This document shows positions 22,851 to 31,749 of a stretch of 64,000 bases of DNA, piece after piece. The position numbers and the translations under genes were made by a program. The notes under the pieces were generated by a model that was not told the DNA's origin, did no database searches, and was given only the letters and a program-made list of their open reading frames with translations. Origin of the DNA: Sorghum bicolor (taxonomy: Eukaryota; Streptophyta; Magnoliopsida; Poales; Poaceae); assembly GCF_000003195.3 (NCBI RefSeq), contig NC_012874.2:62253768-62317767 (forward strand), given 5' to 3'. Position 1 is the first letter of the stretch; the number at the start of each line of letters is the position of its first letter.

Positions 22851-22860
22851 TATTTATAAG
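22851..22860 (-). promoter_or_regulatory. TATA box of the copia LTR
   Basis: On the minus strand CTTATAAATA lies about 860 bases before the LTR 3' end. It likely positions the genomic RNA start. Confidence 0.55.
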
Positions 22861-22914
22861 CCACCTCAAAGAAATAGCCGTTGGCTGTTTTTCACTGGGT
22901 TGAAAACGGGGGCA

Positions 22915-23290
22915 CCGCACGCTACTAAGTGAGCACCGGACGCTCGACCCCCTACGTCCGGTGCACTGGAGTTGGCCACGTGTCCTCTTTGAATCTCGCG
23001 CGTCAGTTTCTAACGGCTACCTGCAACACACCGGACGCTCTGCAAGTCCACACCGGACGGTCCGGTGCTCACCGGACTCGTGCGCAGAGAGGGTGTCAAA
23101 CTCGCGACCTCACCGGACGCTGGGCACCGGACGGTCCGGTGCTCACCGGACTCGTGCGCAGAGAGGGTTGCAAAAACCCCTCACACCGGACGCTCTCAGA
23201 GTGCGTCCGGTGCTTAACCCTAGCAGGGTCAAGCACACCGGACGCTGAGGCCAGCGTCCGGTGCCTCCGTACTCAGCGTCCGGTGAGTGT
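22915..23290. repeat. Cluster of ACCGGACG/CGTCCGGT palindromic motifs
   Basis: Around ten occurrences of CACCGGACG or its complement CGTCCGGTG, many paired as short palindromes. A ~74-base unit is duplicated in tandem (the run CTCACCGGACTCGTGCGCAG recurs at about 23062 and 23143). The cluster lies just upstream of the LTR TATA box, so it may be an enhancer or methylation target. Confidence 0.8.
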
Positions 23291-23406
23291 TTCTCACTAA
23301 GAAAACACTCCCGCGACTCCTCTAAATTTCCCACCGGCGCAATAGAAAATATATACTTATTTTTCTCAAAAGCGCCGAATCTCGCCTCGCAAGCTCGGCG
23401 GGAGGA

Positions 23407-23452
23407 AGAGAGGAACCCACACCCCTCTCAACCCTAGGAACTTCACCTCCTT
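23407..23452. repeat. 46-bp direct repeat bracketing the captured segment, left
   Basis: Copia LTR sequence AGAGAGGAACCC...CACCTCCTT, repeated exactly at 24808-24853. It is far longer than the 5-base duplication made by an LTR-element integrase. Confidence 0.9.
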
Positions 23453-23458
23453 CAACCC

Positions 23459-24805
23459 TAAGGAGTTTTCTTCCGTCCGGCGGGAAATTGAGTCCCTGAG
23501 AAAGGAAAGAGATGATTACAAGGCTGGGTCGGAGGTCTTGAAGAAGGAGAAAGAAGATGACGAAGCTTCGGCGGCTGTCCTCCGCACGAATGTCACTGAG
23601 GCGGGGAGAGCTAGGGATTTGGCCCTACAGCGAGCCGAGAAGGCGGAGGACATTGCTGACCGCCTTCGCAAGGAGCTTGATGCTGAGCGGATGTCTGCGG
23701 CTGAGCTGCAGACGCGCATGCAGAAGGCGGAAGCGGAGGCTGCAGCTATTGTTGGGCTCTATGCCGACTCGCTGGCGCAGTTTGGGGGAAGCACCTCTGC
23801 TCCTCCGCCCAACGGCGACGCTGGGGCTGGCCTCGCATGGCTGAAGTCTCATATCCGTATGCTCCCTGACTTTGTCGGGGGTGCTGTTGATTTTGGGGCT
23901 TTGGCCGCGGTTAGCTCCTTTGCTAAGCTGTTGCGTCGTGGAGGTTGCTCCCACGCGGAGGGAGTTGCCAAGGAGGAGTTCGCGTCTGCGGAGGATGTTG
24001 GCGAGGGCACCTCGAGCCTGCGCAAATCTGTCCGGAACTTCATTAGTTCGTTCTGGATTAGGTTTGGGCGGGCTGAGGCGAAGAAGATGGCGGAAGCTCG
24101 TCGCGCTGAGGTATTCTTTGTCTTGGTTTTTCTTTTTGTATTCTGTTTTGCTGCTTTGCAATGTTTCTTAAGCTTGTTGATTTGCAGGAGATTGCCAAGA
24201 GGGCGGCTAAGGTTGACAAGCCCGGTCCTTCGCGTCCCCCTAGCGAAGCGCGTCCTTCGACTCAGGCTGAGGCGAAGGTTCGTGACGCAAGTGTTAAGGC
24301 TCCAGAGGAATCTGGTGCCAAGGATTCGGCGCAGCCCGAGACTTCTGCCCCTCCTCCGCCTCAGGTGTGAGGCTTTTTAGTTTGTAGGTTTTTTCTTAGC
24401 TTTTTTGCGTCTGTATGTGTGACGCTTTTTGTAAGTAAGGCCGAAGGTTCTGATTAATTTGTAAAGACTATTGAAAAATGTAATATAAAGAGTTGTTTTT
24501 GGATAAGCCATTTTTTACACTTTGATCCTGCGCAGGTCTCTGGCGGAGGACCTGCGCAGGATCTTAGCGAAACTCTGCTTTCAATTTTCTATAAAGGAAT
24601 TTATGTTTCTGGCGAGTTGTGGGAGTACTGGCGGATTGCCTTCCCCAATATGAGAGTGGTGGATATGTTTGAGTTTGTTGGATACGACCTGGATGACGAA
24701 CGATCTGAATTCGTCCGGTCGCTTGCGCGCCGAGGTTCATGGCCTCCGGCTTAGGTTGTTGTTTTTGTCTTGTTTTTCGCTTATCGTGGACTATGCGTTT
24801 ATTTG
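23459..24805 (+). pseudogene. Captured Tat antisense-gene fragment inside the copia LTR
   Basis: Same content as 190-1536: the end of exon 5 (to 24110), exon 6 and exon 7 of the Tat antisense gene with introns retained. The left join carries the six-base filler CAACCC after the 46-bp repeat. The right join is identical to those at about 1536 and 6669. It has no start codon or promoter of its own. Confidence 0.88.
24524..24563. repeat. Hairpin at the intron 6/exon 7 boundary, copy 3
   Basis: Same perfect 15-base arms as 1255-1294. Confidence 0.85.
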
Positions 24806-24807
24806 GG

Positions 24808-24853
24808 AGAGAGGAACCCACACCCCTCTCAACCCTAGGAACTTCACCTCCTT
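24808..24853. repeat. 46-bp direct repeat bracketing the captured segment, right
   Basis: Exact match to 23407-23452. Confidence 0.9.
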
Positions 24854-25308
24854 TGTAAATGTGCTAACACCAACAAGTGTCCACCACCAAAGTTGCAAGT
24901 GTGTTAGATTTTCACAAACATTTTCACCAAAGGAGTTAAGTTAGCACTTTACTAGATCCTAATGCATATGCTCAAGATATGAACCTAGTAGCACTTGATT
25001 CGAGAGATGACCGTGATTTCTCCTCTTGATAGTCGGCTATCTATCCTAAACCCGGTCAATCACTTCTCTACTCATCTTAGACCGGCAAAAGTAAAACCCT
25101 ATGTTTATACCTTTGCCTTGATAACTTTGCTCCTCGTCTATCACCATGATCTCCACTTCATGCTTCATCCCTTTATGATCGTGTGGCCACCTTTCCATGC
25201 CACTATGCACCTTCATGACATGTGTTGCTATGCCTAACTCAAATCACTTAAACACAAGGCATTAGCAACTTGGTGTCATTAATTACCAAAACCAAACTTG
25301 GGCTTTCA

Positions 25309-25614
25309 GGTTCCCTGACTTGACGCGTCGGAGGTCCCTCGCCTCCGCCGCGTCCTCAACCATCCTCAGACTTGAGAGGGCCGGAGGTTACTCTCTTCCT
25401 TGCTTGTGGGCCTCCGCTGGTGCAGTCCCTGCACGCACTTAGCACGACAAGACGAGTCATCAATATTAGTCTTTTTTCAGGGTCCTCCGCACGCAACTCC
25501 ACGAAGGTTCCCTGGGTGGAGGATATCCTCCGACACTTCAGAGGTCGGAGGTTCCTTGGCTTGAAGGGCATCCTTAGACGCTGCCAGGGGGAAGGGTGCG
25601 GCCATCCCCCAACA
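25309..25614 (-). mobile_element. Tat 3' LTR, U3 end (copy 2)
   Basis: Continues the LTR interrupted at 21990 and ends CCCCCAACA. It differs little from 37914-38218. With 21691-21990 it makes a 3' LTR lacking its last ~220 bases. Confidence 0.88.
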
Positions 25615-25627
25615 GTTCCCCCCTTTT
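25615..25627 (-). promoter_or_regulatory. Tat polypurine tract
   Basis: On the minus strand AAAGGGGGGAAC abuts TGTTGGGGG. This fixes the element's orientation as minus and marks its 3' LTR. Confidence 0.8.
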
Positions 25628-25977
25628 TGGGCTAATGGCACTCCTGCGGTCCATGTGCTCAAAAACATGCCACGCTGCGGAGGCTACGAGCATGGTTGCT
25701 GCCTTCCCCCCTGGCGCGCAGGATGTGCTTGTTAGCATTGTTGGAAAAATGTTTCTTTTCCTTAGTCATAATTTTCTTCGTTTGTTTGTTTTGCCAGGAT
25801 CCTCCGGTCATTACTGTTCTGATATCCTGTTATCCTTCGCGATTTATATTGCGGAGGTTATTATAGTCGTTGGAGTTAGCCGTTGGTGCTGGGGAATCGC
25901 AACGGTCAGGCCGAATCCTCCGCTTTTAGCTGTTGGGAGCGGGGAATCGCAACGGTCACGCGGTCGCAGGCCCCCCC

Positions 25978-25985
25978 TATAAAAG
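25978..25985 (+). promoter_or_regulatory. TATA box of the Tat antisense gene, copy 2
   Basis: TATAAAAG stands 134 bases upstream of the ATG at 26119 and about 360 bases inside the element from the 3' LTR. Two ~30-base direct repeats with CCGTTG/CAACGG pairs precede it (about 25878-25907 and 25930-25959). This would drive transcription opposite to gag-pol. Confidence 0.65.
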
Positions 25986-26118
25986 GGAATGCTGGGGAGC
26001 CTTGAGCTCTCACCCCTGCCTCTCATTGCTTGCACACTTTCCTTCGCCACATCTTCCTCTCTGAGCTGCTCGTGCGCGTTTTTGTTGTGTTTAGTTCCTA
26101 AGTGTTGTCGGAGGATTT

Positions 26119-29100
26119 ATGGTGGCTCATCTTCCTCCGCCGCGTCCTTCGAGGTCAGATTTTTCTGGTCCTTTGCGCAATTTTCTTAGTGTGAGGTCTG
26201 GAGGTTGGCTGCGAAGGTTTGAGGAGTGGATGCTTGAGGTGGCTGCAGCTCAAGACCTGGAGGAGACGCTGTCTGACGTTGAAGCTTCCGTTGGTGATTT
26301 GATTAGTGCGAAGGAATTTGAGGAGATGGCTTCGATCACTTTTGAATTTGGGGAGTCGACTGTGAGGGAGGAGGATATTGCCGATATGGTCGAGGCTAGG
26401 TTTTTCAAGGCGGGTCGAGCGAAGGCTCCACCTGCGGGTCAGACAGTACCTGCGTCTGAAGAGGGTTATGCGGTGGTTTTCAGGGATATCTTCACCTGCG
26501 GACTTCGGATGCCTCCGTATCATTTCCTTCGCGAAGTGATGGAGAGTTTCAACGTGGAGCTGCAGCATTTCAGCCCCAATGGGATACTGACCCTTAGCAA
26601 ATTTGCCTGGGCGTGTGAATCATACGGAGCTGCGCCTCACGTAGATACTTTTTGCTCGTATTTTGAACTCCAGCGCCAGCCTAAGAAGGTGAAGGATGCC
26701 GAAGGAGTTGAACATATAGCGCAGTTTGGAAGCTGCGCGTTCATGCCGCGCCGCACAATGCCTGGGTCTAGGTGCGAGATCTCCTACTGCCAGAAGGGCA
26801 AGTGGGAGAAGGATTGGATGAGGGCCTGGTTCTACGTGAAGACCTCCGCCGCGTCGAGGACTCTGGAGGACAGCAGTGTTGATAAGGTGTATCCTTATGC
26901 GTCTGAGATGAAGTCGCTTAGGCCTATCCACAAGGTTGACCCTTCGAATCCGGTTTCGGAGGAGCAGCTGGAGGCGCGACTGGCATGCGACAAGGCCTTT
27001 GCTCTAGCCTGCCGATACTCCAGAGGTCGGGATTTAGTTGAGGAGATGGTCGCAGCTGATTACTGGCCCCTTGGCCGCAGGACTGACGAATTCACCATTG
27101 AAATGGTGCAAGTGCCGGTCTTTGGCCCTCCGGAGGGATTGCCGTTTCCCCGGTTTGGAGCAGGTTTGCCGGAGGATGAGACTAAGGAGTCCTTCCTTGA
27201 CCGCGTGGAGGTTTCTGCTCGGAGGATTGTCGGGAAGATCTCGGAGAAGGAGTATCTCCAGCGGAGGTCTGCACTTGGTACGATGCCTCGCTTCAACCGA
27301 GTGTTTGAGGAATTGGGGATTGAGTATGAGGATTATGTTATTCCTCCGGATGTTTTGTTGGGATTGGAGAAGAAGAAGGATTCATCCAAGGCCGTTGCTG
27401 CGGCGGAGGCTAAGAAGAGGAAGAGTGGTGGTGCTGTCAAGCAACTTGCGAAGAAGCGCAAGGCGGAGGTTGTGCTGGAGACTCCTGTGGAGTCTTCCTC
27501 CGCCCGCTCTTCTGCTGCCGAGTCTAACTCGGTGGCTTCTATTCCTGCGGAGGCTGCTCCTGCTGGTGGAGTTCCTGAGGTTGAAGCCTCACGCGCGGTC
27601 TCTTCTGTACGCGCGCCTTTCGCGTCCCTTCTTGGGGAGGAGTCTTCCGACGCGGAGGCCCCTGAGGCGAGTCCTGCGCGGGAGGCAAATCCTGCGGTGG
27701 CTGAGAGTCCTGCGCGGGAGGCTTTAGCTGGAGGAGGATCTCCGCCGAAGGATGGGCGGGAGGAATCCAGTGATGATGCAGAGTCTGTCTCTGTTCGGAG
27801 GATTAAGAGGGCGGAGGATATCTCGCGTCCGGCTGGAGATGGTATAAACTCGTTGTACATGGGTAAATTTTTTTTGTTGATTCTTGTTTTTCTGTATATT
27901 ATTATTTTTTGATTGACTTGGTCTCATGTTATTTTTATATTTTTCAGAGGATGTTTTTGCTGGGTTGGCTACCGCGGAGGAGTTGGCTAAAGGTGCCAGC
28001 GTTGTGCAGGAAGGACTTGCTGTTCCTCCGCGGCGCGAGCCTATGCCTTCTGCGTTGGCCAGCAGACCTTCCCCTACTGATGTTCTTGGTCCTGGTGAGT
28101 TTCTTCTTCTTTGTTCAACTCTTTGGTTTGTTTTTTGTTATTTTATTCTAAGGTTGGTTTTGGTTTTTGCGCAGGTGCTTCTGATCCTTCGATCACAGGT
28201 TGGACAGGTGCCTTGCGCGAGGTTCATTCTTTGGTCGGAGGTTCGTAGTCTGGCCTCCGCTAATGGGTTTTTGGTTCTTATGATTTTTCCTTACTTGTTT
28301 TCGATTTACAGATCGTTTCCGTCAGAAGCTTTGCAACATGGACTTTGACACGCTACTCCGCGTGCAATATGAGCACCATAGCCTTGTACGTTTGTGATGT
28401 GTTATATTTTCCTTTGCCGTTTTTTGCTCGGAGGTTGGTTTTGACTTTTATTTTTTGAGCAGGGTCATCACATGGCTGCCGCCTTGGAGGAGCGTTGCTC
28501 ACGGGAGGTTATTTGCCGGGACGAGGCTATTGGTGCTCTGAAGAAGGAGAACGAGACCTTGGAGGTTGAGAAGGCTCGCCTGACGGAGGAGGTTAAGGAG
28601 TTTTCTTCCGTCCGGCGGGAAATTGAGTCCCTGAGAAAGGAAAGAGATGATTACAAGGCTGGGTCGGAGGTCTTGAAGAAGGAGAAAGAAGATGACCAAG
28701 CTTCGGCGGCTGTCCTCCGCACGAATGTCACTGAGGCGGGGAGAGCTAGGGATTTGGCCCTACAGCGAGCCGAGAAGGCAGAGGACATTGCTGACCGCCT
28801 TCGCAACGAGCTTGATGCTGAGCGGATGTCTGCGGCTGAGCTGCAGACGCGCATGCAGAAGGCGGAAGCGGAGGCTGCAGCTATTGTTGGGCTCTATGCC
28901 GACTCGCTGGCGCAGTTTGGGGGAAGCACCTCTGCTCCTCCGCCCAACGGCGACGCTGGGGCTGGCCTCGCATGGCTGAAGTCTCATATCCGTATGCTCC
29001 CTGACTTTGTCGGGGGTGCTGTTGATTTTGGGGCTTTGGCCGCGGTTAGCTCCTTTGCTAAGCTGTTGCGTCGCGGAGGTTGCTCCCACGCGGAGGGAGT

Positions 29101-29889
29101 TGCCAAGGAGGAGTTCGCGTCTGCGGAGGATGTTGGCGAGGGCACCTCGAGCCTGCGCAAATCTGTCCGGAACTTCATTAGTTCGTTCTGGATTAGGTTT
29201 GGGCGGGCTGAGGCGAAGAAGATGGCGGAAGCTCGTCGCGCTGAGGTATTCTTTGTCTTGGTTTTTCTTTTTGTATTCTGTTTTGCTGCTTTGCAATGTT
29301 TCTTAAGCTTGTTGATTTGCAGGAGATTGCCAAGAGGGTGGCTAAGGTTGACAAGCCCGGTCCTTCGCGTCCCCCTAGCGAAGCGCGTCCTTCGACTCAG
29401 GCTGAGGCGGAGGTTCGTGACGCAAGTGTTAAGGCTCCAGAGGAATCTGGTGCCAAGGATTCGGCGCAGCCCGAGACTTCTGCCCCTCCTCCGCCTCAGG
29501 TGTGAGGCTTTTTAGTTTGTAGGTTTTTTCTTAGCTTTTTTGCGTCTGTATGTGTGACGCTTTTTGTAAGTAAGGCCGAAGGTTCTGATTAATTTGTAAA
29601 GACTATTGAAAAATGTAATATAAAGAGTTGTTTTTGGATAAGCCATTTTTTACACTTTTATCCTGCGCAGGTCTCTGGCGGAGGACCTGCGCAGGATCTT
29701 AGCGAAACTCTGCTTTCAATTTTCTATAAAGGAATTTATGTTTCTGGCGAGTTGTGGGAGTACTGGCGGATTGCCTTCCCCAATATGAGAGTGGTGGATA
29801 TGTTTGAGTTTGTTGGATACGACCTGGATGACGAACGATCTGAATTCGTCCGGTCGCTTGCGCGCCGAGGTTCATGGCCTCCGGCTTAG
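26119..29889 (+). CDS. Seven-exon antisense gene of the Tat element (Transposase_28-like)
   Basis: Deduced exons: 26119-27862, 27948-28094, 28175-28240, 28312-28385, 28463-29245, 29323-29499 and 29671-29889. All introns are GT-AG, 71-171 bases and T-rich, and the joined frame is 3210 bases (1069 residues) without a stop. Residues ~100-330 match the family known as putative gypsy-type transposon (Transposase_28). Lys/Arg clusters at ~431-450 look like a nuclear localisation signal, residues ~430-580 are Ala/Glu/Ser-rich, and exon 5 (residues 678-938) opens with a long coiled coil. Exon 7 encodes a conserved-looking end (LWEYWRIAFPNM). It is convergent with gag-pol. Its introns survive because the element's genomic RNA is its antisense. 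The function is not known to me; a regulatory or chromatin role is only a guess. Exon borders are inferred, not shown by transcripts. Confidence 0.8.
29659..29698. repeat. Hairpin at the intron 6/exon 7 boundary, copy 4 (one arm base changed)
   Basis: As at 1255-1294, but the first arm base is T instead of G. It overlaps the 3' splice site before exon 7. Confidence 0.8.
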
Positions 29890-31749
29890 GTTGTTGTTTT
29901 TGTCTTGTTTTTCGCTTATCGTGGACTATGCGTTTATTTGTTTGACATGGTTTGATGTGTTTATGCAGTTGCCATATCCTATCCTTCGCATCTTTGGTGA
30001 GAAGGATAGGGTACGCTGGGTGACGGAGGTTCCCGAGGATGTTGCTGAGCCTTTTATTCATGGTTTTCCGGAGGTTCGAAAGCTTCGTTATACGTTTTGG
30101 TTTTATCCTTCGTTAGGGTTGGTTTTGAAATTGCTCTTTTTGCGCAGGTTGTGAGATCTGCTCCGGAGGTTGTTCTTCCTTCGAACTTTGTATTGATGAC
30201 TTAGTTGATTTTCTTGTTGAAGATTACTGCGATGAGCTTAGGCTTTTTCCGGATTCGTATGTAAAAATTGTGCGAGAGTCTTAGAACCTTCGACTTTTGA
30301 CGGTCGAAGGATGTTTTCCGTTTTTTGTTGTAAACTGCTGTTCTGCGCATTGTTTATTAAAGATCAGTCATTTTTACGATTGCCTTGGCTACGCTCTTCG
30401 CACTCTTAGCTGTGTTTCTATTACAACCTTCGCGACTTTGTACACAGTGTTTATACATTGAAACGTCACGGTGGTGTTGATCCTAAGGATCTTTGTCTTG
30501 CTGTGGTACCTTCATACTTGATGTTTGATGTTGCGAGGGCGATGGTGGTCATTTCTTGTGCGCAGGATCGCCGCTTATTGGCCTTAGGACCTTCGCTTTT
30601 TCTGGTGCGGAGGATCATCTGCTGAATTGTGCTATTTTTTCCTTTGCTCAACTCCCGTGGAGTGTTGTCGAGGAGAACCTTCGGGTATGTGTGTCGAAGG
30701 TTCTGAAGGGATGTTACGAGACTTCGTGCGATACCCTTCAGAGACCTCTGAGTCTCACTTGTAATTGTTTTGTTGTGGCTGTACACGACTCTGTGGTCGA
30801 TGTTCATCACAACGCCGTGGTTCTAACATTACGAAGCTTCGTGCAGTACCAACTTTTGTTGCTGCTGTGAGGCTAACTCCTGCTTCCTTGGTGACCTAGG
30901 ATTTTTCTTTTTTGATTGCTAGGTTTGCACTTGTTGGTTGGGTCTGTGTATATTGATCCTGACTGAGGGAGGAGGGGCGTGGTGTGCTTGGTTTTATAGG
31001 GTTTCGTGCATTTATTGCGCGTACCTTGTTAGGTTAGAAGTTATTTTCGAGTTATGGATGGTTGTTGTGATTGTTGTGGTAGTTGGTTCTATTTTACATG
31101 ACTGGGGATTTTCGTGGGGTTTGTTTTATTTTCACATTTTGTGTGCCAGAGGTTTGCTTGGAGGAGCAGGATACCTTCGATCTTTCCTTGGTGAAGGTTA
31201 TTTAATTTTTTTTTTTGAAAGTGGAACCTTCGCTGCCTTTTGGCAGAAGTAGTATAGTCCCCGATGCCTGATTGTCTTCAGGTCTTTGTCAGGTTTGAAG
31301 GTTTTGTCCCTTCTGGCCATGTTGTGATGCCTGAGGAGGACAGGTCTTTTTCACTTTTTGGCCAAGTTGTCCTTGCTGCCCGGCTCTTGGCTAGGTCTTC
31401 TGCTAAGGATTTGGTGTTTTTTCACCTTTGAGGACGTTCCGAGCTTTCTTAGCTTTTGGATGAAAGCTGCGGAGGGTCCTTGTGATCACGTGATGTTTTG
31501 TCGAATGCTACAGCCTCGTTGCTGGCTGTTTTTTGACTTTTGGGCTTTGGTTCTGGGGTGGATTCCTCTTTATATCTCAGAGATTTTTACATAGGTTCTG
31601 CCTCGTTAAAAACCTCACCTCCTAGTAGGAGTACCCCTGTGAGGAAAAGAGTGCAGACCTTGGAGTGCGAAAAAGTAGAGAGAAAAAGAAAACAAGCGTA
31701 TTTAGGGACGTGGATGCCGCCGCTTATTTTGCGGGGGTCATCCTTACAC
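29890..31749. other. Tat spacer between antisense gene and integrase end
   Basis: There is no supportable gene. Short plus-strand frames (such as 30556-30870) have no motif. A stretch near 31605 contains CTGCCTCGTTAAAAACCTC, a phrase I recall from many grass gypsy elements of this type. It may hold the 3' untranslated ends of both convergent transcripts. Confidence 0.55.

Larger units (their letters stand above)
21991..25308 (-). mobile_element. Complete copia LTR (solo), chimeric, inside the Tat LTR
   Basis: It starts TGAAAGGTCC and ends GGGCTTTCA on plus, flanked by GGTTC on both sides, with Tat LTR sequence continuing uninterrupted beyond. No copia interior is attached, so it is a solo LTR. 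Without its foreign 1.35-kb segment the LTR would be about 1.9 kb. Read on the minus strand, U3 is at the right; a TATA box (minus strand) lies at 22851-22860. The foreign segment thus lies in U3, upstream of the promoter. Confidence 0.9.
23270..29940. repeat. Large direct repeat, copy 2 (partner 1-6669)
   Basis: See the entry for copy 1. This copy continues to the right into genuine Tat sequence (TTTATTTGTTTGACATGG). Confidence 0.95.

Noticed and set aside
22915..23290. CRISPR-like array
   Set aside because: The motifs are palindromic, irregularly spaced and lie within a plant LTR; there are no equal spacers.
22929..23300. 123-codon frame in the copia LTR
   Set aside because: Produced by the CCGGACG/CGTCCGGT repeats.
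26119..29889. Host gene status for the 1069-residue protein
   Set aside because: It lies between the polypurine tract and integrase of a Tat element and recurs wherever that element's sequence recurs here, so it belongs to the element.
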